In this document: in pieces, positions 29,066 through 37,473 of the stretch
Layout: every line of letters starts with the position of its first letter
Position numbering within the stretch: position 1 is the stretch's first letter
Assembly: GCA_015698045.1 (NCBI GenBank)
Contig: BLAL01000242.1
Location: forward strand, 811,001-875,000
Source: Rhizophagus clarus
Lineage: Eukaryota; Glomeromycota; Glomeromycetes; Glomerales; Glomeraceae
Reading direction: 5' to 3'
Length of the DNA: 64,000 nucleotides
The notes under the pieces: generated by a model
The model's database searches: none
What the model saw: the letters and a program-made list of their open reading frames with translations, nothing else
Told to the model about the DNA's origin: nothing
Position numbers and translations under genes: made by a program

Positions 29066-29650
29066 ATGTATCGTACCCTAGCATTACCCGAATTACTAGA
29101 AGCTATCTTTGCCTTTCTTAGTAGGAAAGATCTCTATAGGAGTTGTGCTAGAGTAAACCACCAATGGAATGCTGTATCTAAGCTTATTATTCAGAAAAAA
29201 AGGAAAGCTGAATTTATTAGTATTCCCAGCATTCGTGATAATATTATTTCTTACCTTTATGATGATGATCTCAGTCTTACTGAAATTGTTAACTATTGCA
29301 AAGTAAGTGATACATGGAGTGATATTTTTAATCGATTAAGTACAAGGACTATTTCGCTTTCTATATTATATGATCATAAAGATTTCTTAAATTCTTCTCG
29401 CTATAGTAGAAGTCAACTACTTCATAATAAAAAACAATTTTTAGTCTATTTTACACGTCGTAAAATGCAATATTATTTAAAACAGGACTATGAACTAAAC
29501 AGGTACTATCAGGATGTCTGTTCGCTTTACGAACTAAGGAATGAATTTCTTAGACTGGCTAGAGTTTTCCAATCCTATGACTATGACTATACTGTTGATG
29601 ATGAATTTCATAGGCTAGTCAAGTCTTTTCAGTCTATTAGATTTCCTTGA
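29066..29650 (+). CDS. F-box protein encoded by the Polinton-like element (194 aa)
   Basis: The N-terminus LALPELLEAIFAFLSRKDLY followed by SCARVNHQWNAVSKLI fits the F-box consensus (LP-E-L--I--FL---DL---S-V---W). The F-box binds SKP1 in SCF ubiquitin ligases. The remainder has no WD40 or leucine-rich repeats. It is helical and Tyr/Arg-rich (RRKMQYYLKQDYELNRYYQD) and would be the substrate-binding part. Glomeromycotina have many F-box genes, so capture from the host is likely. A role in removing a host factor or regulating the element's own proteins is a guess. The 3' end overlaps the next small gene by 22 bp. Confidence 0.78.
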   Translation: MYRTLALPELLEAIFAFLSRKDLYRSCARVNHQWNAVSKLIIQKKRKAEFISIPSIRDNIISYLYDDDLSLTEIVNYCKVSDTWSDIFNRLSTRTISLSILYDHKDFLNSSRYSRSQLLHNKKQFLVYFTRRKMQYYLKQDYELNRYYQDVCSLYELRNEFLRLARVFQSYDYDYTVDDEFHRLVKSFQSIRFP

Positions 29651-29823
29651 TAATTATTTTGCACAAAATCTAACTCTCGTGCTAATCTATCTAATGTTAA
29701 TTGTAGTCCAATTATATAAACTTTTTGACGATCTTCTGCTCTAACCTCATTTTGGAATACCATTTTGATATTCTTTTTTACTTCATCTATAATATCCTCT
29801 AATCCGACTATGCTGGTTGTCAT
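29629..29823 (-). CDS. Small 64-aa helical protein, unknown
   Basis: It starts MTTSIVGLEDIIDEVKKN and shows a heptad-like pattern (LQLTLDRLARELDFVQNNY). It overlaps the F-box gene end tail-to-tail and lies upstream of the polymerase's 3' end. It could be a real small gene or a shadow; the tight packing makes it plausible. Confidence 0.45.
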   Translation of the reverse strand: MTTSIVGLEDIIDEVKKNIKMVFQNEVRAEDRQKVYIIGLQLTLDRLARELDFVQNNYQGNLID

Positions 29824-29929
29824 TTTAGTGATTTATTCTATAATCAAATATTTAACATGCCAGAAAAAAAAAATCTAATATTTATGTAACTCTGTGACTT
29901 GGCTGGTCCAACTCGCTCACAAGTCTAGC

Positions 29930-32900
29930 TTATGGCTGAAAGCTAGATATGTGAGACACACATTCGTTTTGATATTTCTCTGGGAGCTTGGCCCTTATAG
30001 CTCTTTTTTCGGCCTCTTCATGGGGGATACCATCTTTAACCATATTCTTGTATACCATGATAGACCAATGCCCATAAGGTAAACCGGTAACCCCATCTAA
30101 TAAGATCCAGCGCTTAGTATCTATGGGACAGAGAGCTTTCTTCTCAGACTCGACCAGAGATATTACATGATCCTTTGACCGGAATCCTATATTCTTGGCA
30201 TAGAATACCTTTTTCTGGAATAGACAATCCCGATATACTTGAGTCAAGGGAGATTTACTTTCGGGATATGTGTTCTCTGCCATTTCATTCATACCCTTCT
30301 TGCTGACCCCTTTATGCTTCGACTTTGTGGATTTATTAGCTAAGACATAGTGGTATGATTTCGCCCGAATGTGGAATGACTCAGTAATCACATTACCTGG
30401 GGTCTCATCTTTGAAAAGCCCAATAGTTTTCGAATCATTAAGATCAAAGATGTCTGGTCGCTCTGCCATATCTTTATAGATATCATCGGTCTCAACCATA
30501 AATATAAAGGAATCAGTATCCATATATCCAAGTCTAGCCTTATCTCCATATTTTTCCTTTACATAGTCATACCAGAAGCGGTACATTAGGAGCTTGCTGA
30601 GTCCCAAAACTGATGCTCCAACTATGATAGGCTTGTTGAGAACTACACTGGCCTTTCCCATATGTGCGCCTACTAGTGTATCTCCAAGCAGTCTGCCATA
30701 CTTAAAATTTGGACTACGTATTTTCTTGAGAAACTTCTTCTCATCCGACTCATTATTACAGGCCATGATCTTAACATCCTGGTACTTTCGGACATTTTCC
30801 ATAGTCTTGCCATATACTGAATTATTCATGAGCTTGAAGAAGTCTTTTTCAAAAGCATTCTTGGCTTTCTGACGCAACTTTGTATTCTTGGCAATATATG
30901 GGGCTAACCAATTCGTCTGGTCGAATGACAAGATTTCTGTGACCTCATCTACAATCATGCCTAACTTCATATAATACTGGAGCTCTTGATAATGAATGAC
31001 ATAATTTTTTCGTGGGCCAAGATGCGGGACTAGTTTTTCTGTTGGATAAAATCGCCCATCATCCATATCATTCACAAGCTTGGCATTATATGGGCATAGC
31101 ATATCCTTTTTTACTGCGACATTTTCCACAGCTGGAGGTAAGTCCTTCAAATAGTTATGAGTCTTTAGGGGGAAATGGGAATTAATCATTAAGAAGAATC
31201 CACGTGACGCATCTGCTTTAGTCTTGAGAATCATTTCGAGATATTTCTTTTGCATCTTGGGATTATTCTTTAGATATTCTCGACTAGCAACCCACTTATA
31301 ATTTCCAACTGGGAGAAATTGACTCATGGCCCATCCATAAAGATTGTTTGCATCAACATAGGAAATCCATGTTGTGGGTTGGGATGGGTCAAATTCCTCT
31401 CCCATGCTAGGATTATTTGCTTGGAAATGTCTATGTACTGCCATAGCAATACCACCTCGCTTGGCCTTTTCAATGAAGTCATGCATTGCCATTTCCGTGA
31501 ATAGCTCAATCTTGACCTTGGTCATCTTAAGCATGGCATCCCAGGATAGAGATGGTGCGGATACATAATGGCTGGGATCAAGGCCATAATGATGCATGGA
31601 TGTCTTTCTAAATGTTGTCCAGACATCCGCTAGACTAAGCACGTCTATCCTGAGATAGAGATCATTATATTCTCCCAAGTTTTTGCATCCGAATTCCTTC
31701 CATACCTTCTGGGCATGCTCATAATCCTCTTGAGAAATCTTACCTCCAAGGACACTATGAAATTCTTGAATCGGAGGTAGTTCTGTTTCCTTAAATCGGT
31801 CATGAGAAGTAATATACTCATGAGGAAAGACTCCCTTACGATATGCTAGGGAAATCTGTTCGGTTGTATAGCCTTGCTTCTTGAAATACTCGGTTGTAAT
31901 TGGGTGGTCATCTCCCAAATTCTTTGTAAGATTGGCCAAGCTACTATTCATGAACTGCATACTATCAATATACTTAAGCTGACCTACCTTCATTGATTTG
32001 TATCGTTCAAAGGTTTCAGCAATGACTGAGATTCGAAGAGAATTACCCGAGCGTCCGACAGATTTACAGACCAAGTGAGAGTCATATCCCCGGAAGTTGT
32101 GAAAGATAACTGGGATTGGTGTCTTCCATGGCTCGATCTGAAGTTTAAGATTACATGTATTGTGAGACGCACCTCGGAACTCACCTGTGATATGACAGTG
32201 ATCCCAGACCTTTTTATCCCTAGCTTCTTCTCTGGCTAATTCGGCTTGGGCTTTACTTAAAGCAGTTTTTAGGGATTTATAGTCTTCAGGATTCTTAACA
32301 GCCTTTAGCAAATCTGTATAGAGATTTTTGAGATCCTTTTCCATGCGTACTAACTGGGATCCATTTTTTACCTTTTCTGATTCGATATTCTTTTCTAACT
32401 CCCAGATCTTTCTTGATATTTCTCTAGGTGAAAATACTTTTGTACCCTCGGAAAGCTTTTCTTTATTATAAGATATAGGATCCTGAACAATTTCTGTAAG
32501 CTTGTCGGAGAGATTTGCAACCTTTCTTTCTAACATATTAATCATATCTGTATCTATACTGAACTTGTCTTCACAGATCCAACACCGATTCGCCTCCTTA
32601 AATCTTCTTTGGTAGTCATCTGTAATAATACGCTCATGCTTAACAGCTAAGACCCTATTTATTTCTACCAATTCTTGATCGATCTGATGGATGAATTCTT
32701 CTGTGGCATTTTCTCCTCGATATAAAAAGGGTCCCCATGTTTCCCCAGTATCGATCCAGTGGACTGAGTAGCTAAAACTATTGGCTTCTTCCTCTGCTAT
32801 CTTTCGCATATTTCCACCATAATGTGTGTCACACTTCTTTTTTAATGACTCGAAATCTGCTAGGATAACACATGGGGCATTGATCTGTCGCCCATAGTTT

Positions 32901-34969
32901 CTGAACTCTTCGAAGTCATTAACATCTTTTACAGGCATAGTGACTCTTTGTGGGGCTTCACCCAGTCCAAAACACCATTCCTGATGATAGTCTAGGGATT
33001 TTTTAGAAGTAAAACTTTGGAAGCATCGGTTGCAAAGATGCTTTTTAACTTTGTGAGCATTATCCTTATATACTAACCCATCTGGGTTCTTAACCCAAAG
33101 AAAGTGATTCTTTTGCCCATATTTTCCTTCTTCGGATTTTGTAATATCTGTAAGGGCCATAAGATGGATAATATGTGGTCTGTTATAGTTCTTACTATAA
33201 ATAACAGGTTTGGGGGTAGCTGTTTCCTCCTTCCACTTCCAGACAATTATGGAAATATCAGGATTCATCTCCTCGATTTTATTAAAGATGTGAGGGGAAA
33301 CTGGTGTGGGCATAGGGATACCATCCAACTTTACCCGCTCTAGATATGGTTTAAAATTCTTTGCCCTAAATATACGACGGCCTAAGTGGTCTGTATGTCC
33401 ATCCTGATGGGCGAAATATACACCTAATGCCCCTTGAAGACATTTCTCAGATGGTCTATTTGTCTCCGGATCTATAAGACCTTGATTGTCTGGATTAATG
33501 GTACACTTTTTGTTAGCAAGTTTTGGGGGAGTAGGATTGTAAGACCCTCCAAGGGCTCTACGAAGTGTATATGACTCAATAAGTACCATTTCTAATCGGA
33601 GAAGGATTTTACCTGATTCTTCTTTTAAATACTTCTCAATCTTTTTATCAATTTCTACACCAGATTTGGTTATATGCTCGTCTATATACTGCTCTGAAAG
33701 AATTTCACGCTGTTGACTTCTATGATATGGATGATGATATTTGGGAATATAGTTTGCTCGATTTGAAATATCACCTGTTCCTTTATAAGTATATGATACA
33801 TATGTAGCATGTACTACTAGTGCTGATTTTATTTGATCTCTTTTACTAAGCTCTTCTTTAAGAACATCTGTGATTGCTCCACGTGCTTCTGCAATAAGTT
33901 GGGGCATATATGGAGCATCTGCATATTCTATCGCATTATCTTGCTCTTTATTAAATGCATATGCAGGATTTTTACATGAAGGAATAACTCCCTCCCATAC
34001 AGTCATACATTTGAGAGAGCTGTGTTGTCTTGCAGGATCACGCTCTCTTTCCAAGAATACTATATCACCATGGGGTGGTTCCTCCTCTATATAGATTCCT
34101 TCTGCTTCCTCATAAATTGATCGAAAATGTTTTCCAGAAGCATATTCCTTTTGTATTTCATATTCTTGTCTTTCTTTTGGTGGAAGGTTCTCTATATACT
34201 CCAGCCTATTCTTTTCTTCTTTTTCTTTTATCTCATCTAATGTTGGAAGCCTAGCTTCATCAGGATCATGTTGTTCTTGATCCCATTTTTCAGCCTCTTC
34301 ATTGGTAATAAAATTCCTACCACTTGGGTCTACAAATACTGTTTTAAACTGCTCTATATTTATACGAGGTGGGTGCTTCCATTGGATAATGGCTTGCTCA
34401 AATGGATTATCAAAAGTTTGTACTCTTAAATTTCTTTGCTCATCTCTATGAGCTTGGGTAGCTGGACCGGGTCCTGCTTCTGGATCCTCTGTTATTTTTT
34501 TATATTTCTCTAACTCTTTTAATGTTGGTAGGCGAACTGCATCTGGATCTTGTTGCTCTAGATCATGGCAAAGAGTTTTACATTCATGCAAGTTTGTTGG
34601 TGTATCATGGTCTCCTAAATCAAGCTCTTTCCACCTTTGCACTAGCCTTGCTCCCCATGTCCTGTAATGTTCTCTGGGCTTTCGTGCATTTGGGCTAATC
34701 CAGTTCTTTGCTTCCTCTTCGGTAATATAGTCTTCTCCATGTATAGGAGCTTTCTTTTGGGATTCTGGCTCATGAACAGGAGTTTGGATCACCTCTGATT
34801 TAGGTGTAGGCTTTGGTGTTTGAACCTCTATAGTTAGTGCAGGTTGGCAAACATTTGTAGGGTTACAATTGTTTTTTGCACTTCTGTAATGCTGACGAAG
34901 CTTTTGTGGTGATGCTACAGTTTTACCACAACTTTCACAAGTTCGATTTTTCTTATCTTTTCTAGCCAT
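29930..34969 (-). CDS. polB: Protein-primed family-B DNA polymerase (1,679 aa)
   Basis: It opens with a zinc finger (TCESCGKTVASPQKLRQHYR) and a long N-terminal region in which the motif RLPTL(K/D)E occurs twice; a second finger CNRCFQSF..K.SLDYH lies near residue 645. The exonuclease has VILADFESL (Exo I, about 703), FHNFRGYDSHL (Exo II, about 959) and YLRIDVLSLADVW (Exo III, about 1106). Between Exo I and Exo II is an endonuclease VII/HNH-like insert, CWICEDKF...DHCHITGEFRGASHNTCN (about 796-935), as in many Polinton polymerases. The polymerase has SYVDANNLYGWAMS (motif A, about 1208), LMNNSVYGKTMENV (B, about 1385) and LGYMDTDSFIFMVE (C, about 1481). All catalytic aspartates are present. 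It would replicate the linear element from protein-bound ends. Confidence 0.95.
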   Translation of the reverse strand: MARKDKKNRTCESCGKTVASPQKLRQHYRSAKNNCNPTNVCQPALTIEVQTPKPTPKSEVIQTPVHEPESQKKAPIHGEDYITEEEAKNWISPNARKPREHYRTWGARLVQRWKELDLGDHDTPTNLHECKTLCHDLEQQDPDAVRLPTLKELEKYKKITEDPEAGPGPATQAHRDEQRNLRVQTFDNPFEQAIIQWKHPPRINIEQFKTVFVDPSGRNFITNEEAEKWDQEQHDPDEARLPTLDEIKEKEEKNRLEYIENLPPKERQEYEIQKEYASGKHFRSIYEEAEGIYIEEEPPHGDIVFLERERDPARQHSSLKCMTVWEGVIPSCKNPAYAFNKEQDNAIEYADAPYMPQLIAEARGAITDVLKEELSKRDQIKSALVVHATYVSYTYKGTGDISNRANYIPKYHHPYHRSQQREILSEQYIDEHITKSGVEIDKKIEKYLKEESGKILLRLEMVLIESYTLRRALGGSYNPTPPKLANKKCTINPDNQGLIDPETNRPSEKCLQGALGVYFAHQDGHTDHLGRRIFRAKNFKPYLERVKLDGIPMPTPVSPHIFNKIEEMNPDISIIVWKWKEETATPKPVIYSKNYNRPHIIHLMALTDITKSEEGKYGQKNHFLWVKNPDGLVYKDNAHKVKKHLCNRCFQSFTSKKSLDYHQEWCFGLGEAPQRVTMPVKDVNDFEEFRNYGRQINAPCVILADFESLKKKCDTHYGGNMRKIAEEEANSFSYSVHWIDTGETWGPFLYRGENATEEFIHQIDQELVEINRVLAVKHERIITDDYQRRFKEANRCWICEDKFSIDTDMINMLERKVANLSDKLTEIVQDPISYNKEKLSEGTKVFSPREISRKIWELEKNIESEKVKNGSQLVRMEKDLKNLYTDLLKAVKNPEDYKSLKTALSKAQAELAREEARDKKVWDHCHITGEFRGASHNTCNLKLQIEPWKTPIPVIFHNFRGYDSHLVCKSVGRSGNSLRISVIAETFERYKSMKVGQLKYIDSMQFMNSSLANLTKNLGDDHPITTEYFKKQGYTTEQISLAYRKGVFPHEYITSHDRFKETELPPIQEFHSVLGGKISQEDYEHAQKVWKEFGCKNLGEYNDLYLRIDVLSLADVWTTFRKTSMHHYGLDPSHYVSAPSLSWDAMLKMTKVKIELFTEMAMHDFIEKAKRGGIAMAVHRHFQANNPSMGEEFDPSQPTTWISYVDANNLYGWAMSQFLPVGNYKWVASREYLKNNPKMQKKYLEMILKTKADASRGFFLMINSHFPLKTHNYLKDLPPAVENVAVKKDMLCPYNAKLVNDMDDGRFYPTEKLVPHLGPRKNYVIHYQELQYYMKLGMIVDEVTEILSFDQTNWLAPYIAKNTKLRQKAKNAFEKDFFKLMNNSVYGKTMENVRKYQDVKIMACNNESDEKKFLKKIRSPNFKYGRLLGDTLVGAHMGKASVVLNKPIIVGASVLGLSKLLMYRFWYDYVKEKYGDKARLGYMDTDSFIFMVETDDIYKDMAERPDIFDLNDSKTIGLFKDETPGNVITESFHIRAKSYHYVLANKSTKSKHKGVSKKGMNEMAENTYPESKSPLTQVYRDCLFQKKVFYAKNIGFRSKDHVISLVESEKKALCPIDTKRWILLDGVTGLPYGHWSIMVYKNMVKDGIPHEEAEKRAIRAKLPEKYQNECVSHISSFQP

Positions 34970-34981
34970 GATATTATGTTA

Positions 34982-34991
34982 AGTCTAACCT
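34982..34991 (+). promoter_or_regulatory. AGTCTAACCT motif upstream of polB
   Basis: The motif lies about 13 bp before the polymerase start codon (34967-34969). The same ten bases, or one-base variants, occur several times in each terminal repeat and rarely elsewhere by eye. It may be a promoter element or a replication/integrase binding site. Confidence 0.4.
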
Positions 34992-35092
34992 TTAATATAT
35001 GTGTAAACTTTTTCTCAAATTAAAATATTTAATCCTTCGACCCCAATGTTTAATTACTTTTTTTTATTTTTTCAAATTTATGAGAAAAAATA

Positions 35093-35272
35093 TGGCCCTG
35101 CTCTGTTTGCGGTAGACCCACAAAGATGGATAAGCCTTCAGGCTTGGATATTAATCTATGTAGCTATTGTAATAAGAGCAATTATCAGACCCGTCATGTA
35201 AACAAGCTTCGGGCTAAGGCCCAGTTGTATGATGAGTATACTTCTGTAGTGGGACATATAGGTGAGACTTAG
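35093..35272 (+). pseudogene. Headless copy of the Cys-rich gene in the right repeat
   Basis: It repeats the last 59 codons of the 22542-22829 gene (from WPCSVCGRP to VGHIGET). The frame is open upstream only to a TGA at 35081-35083 and lacks an ATG. It exists because the inverted repeat border lies inside that gene. Confidence 0.85.
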
Positions 35273-36014
35273 AGGTTAACGTATCTTGGCATTCTTATTT
35301 GCCTCATATATTTAGCATACATTAAAATATGGTATACTAAAACTTGGTTAATACGCTTTTGATTCACTAATTTGATTACTTCTTGAGGTTAGACTTATTT
35401 TTCGTATATCTGAGGTTAGATTTTTTTACCCCAGTATTTTGCGGAAATTGCTCTCCTAGAATGTAAACCAGCATAGTAAAAATTTATGGTGAGCTAGAAC
35501 AAGTGTAATGACCTTTTGATTTAATTCCTAATACCAGCTAAATCTAACCTCTTCGAGGATAGACTTAGCATATTGGTATCCATAGGTTAGACTTAGTGAT
35601 CCTTTGATTACGCTTATGAATCACCTTTAGAATTATTTCTTGGATATCACAAAATAATGGTATGCTTATTGGGTTTGTAAGGGTCGTAGACTCAAATATT
35701 TCATCACTTCATTCCTCAATATTTGAGACTACTCCCAGAGGCAAACAGTATGGCATATTTTTTTGATATATAATTTGGGATTAAAATCGGGTTAGAATGG
35801 CTATAAGAAAATGTATGATTCTTGGTATTTGAAGGCTAATTCGAAGCTAAAAAAAAGATACCAAAATTAATGATAGCTAGGAAATTACCCCAGCTCGATT
35901 TAGAATCTGGAATTAATACTTTGGATTTATATCAGGAAAGGCTTCGGAATATACATGGAGGTCTTTTAGAATACCCATTTTTTTTTACCCCAGGACCCCC
36001 CTTTTTGTCGTAGT
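35093..36014 (-). repeat. Right terminal inverted repeat of the Polinton-like element (922 bp)
   Basis: Complement of 21800-22721, same length, with no difference in the segments compared. It ends CCTTTTTGTCGTAGT followed by the AAATA duplication. Confidence 0.95.
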
Positions 36015-36186
36015 AAATACTGGATGAATTCTGGACAAAGTTAGGACATGTCAAAATTTTAAGTATCAGAAGTGTGTCAGACATGTACCAAAAAAGTGGA
36101 CATTTTCCGGACACATCAGATTTATTCCGGACATTTTCTGGACATTTTTGATAACATTTTCAGGACATTTATTTTTTATAGGATGT

Positions 36187-37093
36187 TATTATTGTTACCA
36201 GTCCACGCAGTAACCTTATTCAGATCATTATTCAGTAGTGCTTGGTTAGCATTCCACCAAGTGGAGGCAGCACTTTTTAAATATGCCAGTACTACTTCCA
36301 ATTTTCGATTGTTTGCAATGCCATTAACATTGCACGCTCGCGTAAAATCCTCCAACCATGCTATCGGGTCCTGGTTACCACCATAGAAGTATGGTAGTTC
36401 GGTTACCCTCCCTTCTCTCCTTGGTGGATTATTTATTGCTTGAGTATTTCTGGCCAAAGCATTATTAGTATTTGGCAATGCCTGAGTCAATGCAGCAATG
36501 GCTGCCCTTAATTGCTGAAAGTCTTGCTGGTTTGGTTGTGCCATGTTATTGTTCGCTACTAGAGCTAATGGAACTGGGTTATTGGGTGTGTTGTATACAG
36601 GTGGTAGTGGGATGTGAAGTTGTTGTAGGCCCTCTTCGGACGATTCTGACAAGGTATCACTTAAGTTTTCTGGTTCAGGAGACGCGGCAGTTTCACTGAC
36701 TTGGTATAGGACTTCATTTGGGTCTTGTTGGAAACCGTTAGTTAGATTATATGCGTTGATAAAGTCTTGACGCAAAAGTGTATAATCAATAAGTTCTAAA
36801 TCAGCGTATCTTATACTAAAGAATAAATTTTGCAGGGTATTATTAAGGTCCGAGATGTCGGTTGAATAAGCAACTTCCTCAAAATGTTGTTGAGTAAATT
36901 GGATGTATCCTATAAGCGGATAATTAGATACAATCCAATCTAAAAAGTGTTGGAATGTAGGGGTTAAGGGTATTTCAGAGGGGTAGCAATTATTGCACGA
37001 ATAATCACGATGATAGGCTGCGACATTATCTAGATTTAATTGTCTGTGAATAGCGTCGTGTAAGGTATTGTGATCAAAATGGGCTTGAAACAT
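36187..37093 (-). pseudogene. Gag N-terminal half of element A
   Basis: It starts at ATG 37091-37093 (MFQAHFDHNTLHDAIHRQLN), soon after the PBS. A variable N-terminal region leads to the capsid start ELPYFYGGNQDPIAWLEDF, with KLEVVLAYLKSAASTWW, which aligns with EDPIAWLRDY and VVPAYLRSTAAEWY in element B. The frame is cut by X2 at AWTGNNNN and continues at 21312. No stop is present in this half. Confidence 0.9.
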
Positions 37094-37128
37094 AAAAAAT
37101 ATAGGGTAACGAGGGGGATTATTTTTCT

Positions 37129-37143
37129 GGCAGAAGGCACCAA
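37129..37143 (-). other. Primer binding site of element A
   Basis: The minus strand next to the 5' LTR reads ATTGGTGCCTTCTGCC. TGG and the following bases are the expected complement of a tRNA 3' end, one or two bases from the LTR. Confidence 0.6.
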
Positions 37144-37144
37144 T

Positions 37145-37473
37145 TGTTGGGTCAGTTCTTTGACGTTAGCAATCGCTAACAATTATTATTTTGTGGTAGC
37201 AGAAGGTTTATTTATCAATACTTTAAATACAACTTGTAAAAATCTCAATCAAACGTGTAATACCAATTCCAGTACTTCGGATTCTCAGGTATTCATCACT
37301 AGTAAAGAGATAACTTAACAATCAAAAATAAAAATATTAATAAAATAAAGGCTTGAAGAGAACTTGTGAACATGCCTTGTCTGGAATAAATCCAGAGCTT
37401 TATTTATAACAATTGCAAATATAACAATGATAAATCATAAATATCTTACATAGAACAAAAATAATACATACAT
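37145..37473 (-). repeat. 5' LTR of element A, first part
   Basis: It matches 2415-2743 and stops at the hAT-like insertion. With 40550-40684, and after removing the 8-bp duplication, it totals 456 bp, the exact length of the left LTR. Confidence 0.92.

Larger units (their letters stand above)
21800..36014. mobile_element. Polinton/Maverick-like element with a Gag-Pro module (14,215 bp)
   Basis: The 922-bp terminal inverted repeats (21800-22721 and 35093-36014) begin ACTACGACAAAAAGG and are flanked by a 5-bp duplication AAATA (21795-21799, 36015-36019). The element encodes a protein-primed family-B DNA polymerase and a retroviral-type integrase, the hallmark pair of Polintons. It also has a Gag-like protein, an aspartic protease and a zinc-finger frame joined by -1 frameshift sites, an F-box protein, a Cys-rich protein and several unknown small proteins. 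All long frames are uninterrupted and the repeats look identical, so insertion was recent. No packaging ATPase, double jelly-roll capsid or adenovirus-type protease was recognised. Confidence 0.92.
21316..36183. mobile_element. TIR element 'X2' (648 bp after removing its insert), CACTA-like
   Basis: The left end CCCTATAAAAAATATGTGTCC and the complement of the right end, TCCTATAAAAAATAAATGTCC, form an inverted repeat. TGT (21313-21315 and 36184-36186) flanks it as a 3-bp duplication. With one TGT kept, A's gag is continuous and in frame, which independently confirms the borders. The arms (21316-21799 and 36020-36183) are full of TGTCC/GGACA motifs, like the subterminal repeats of CACTA/EnSpm-type elements, which also make 3-bp duplications. 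The superfamily is an inference. The Polinton-like element sits inside it. Confidence 0.7.

Noticed and set aside
30594..34254. Plus-strand frames opposite the DNA polymerase
   Set aside because: They are antisense shadows of a long conserved coding region.
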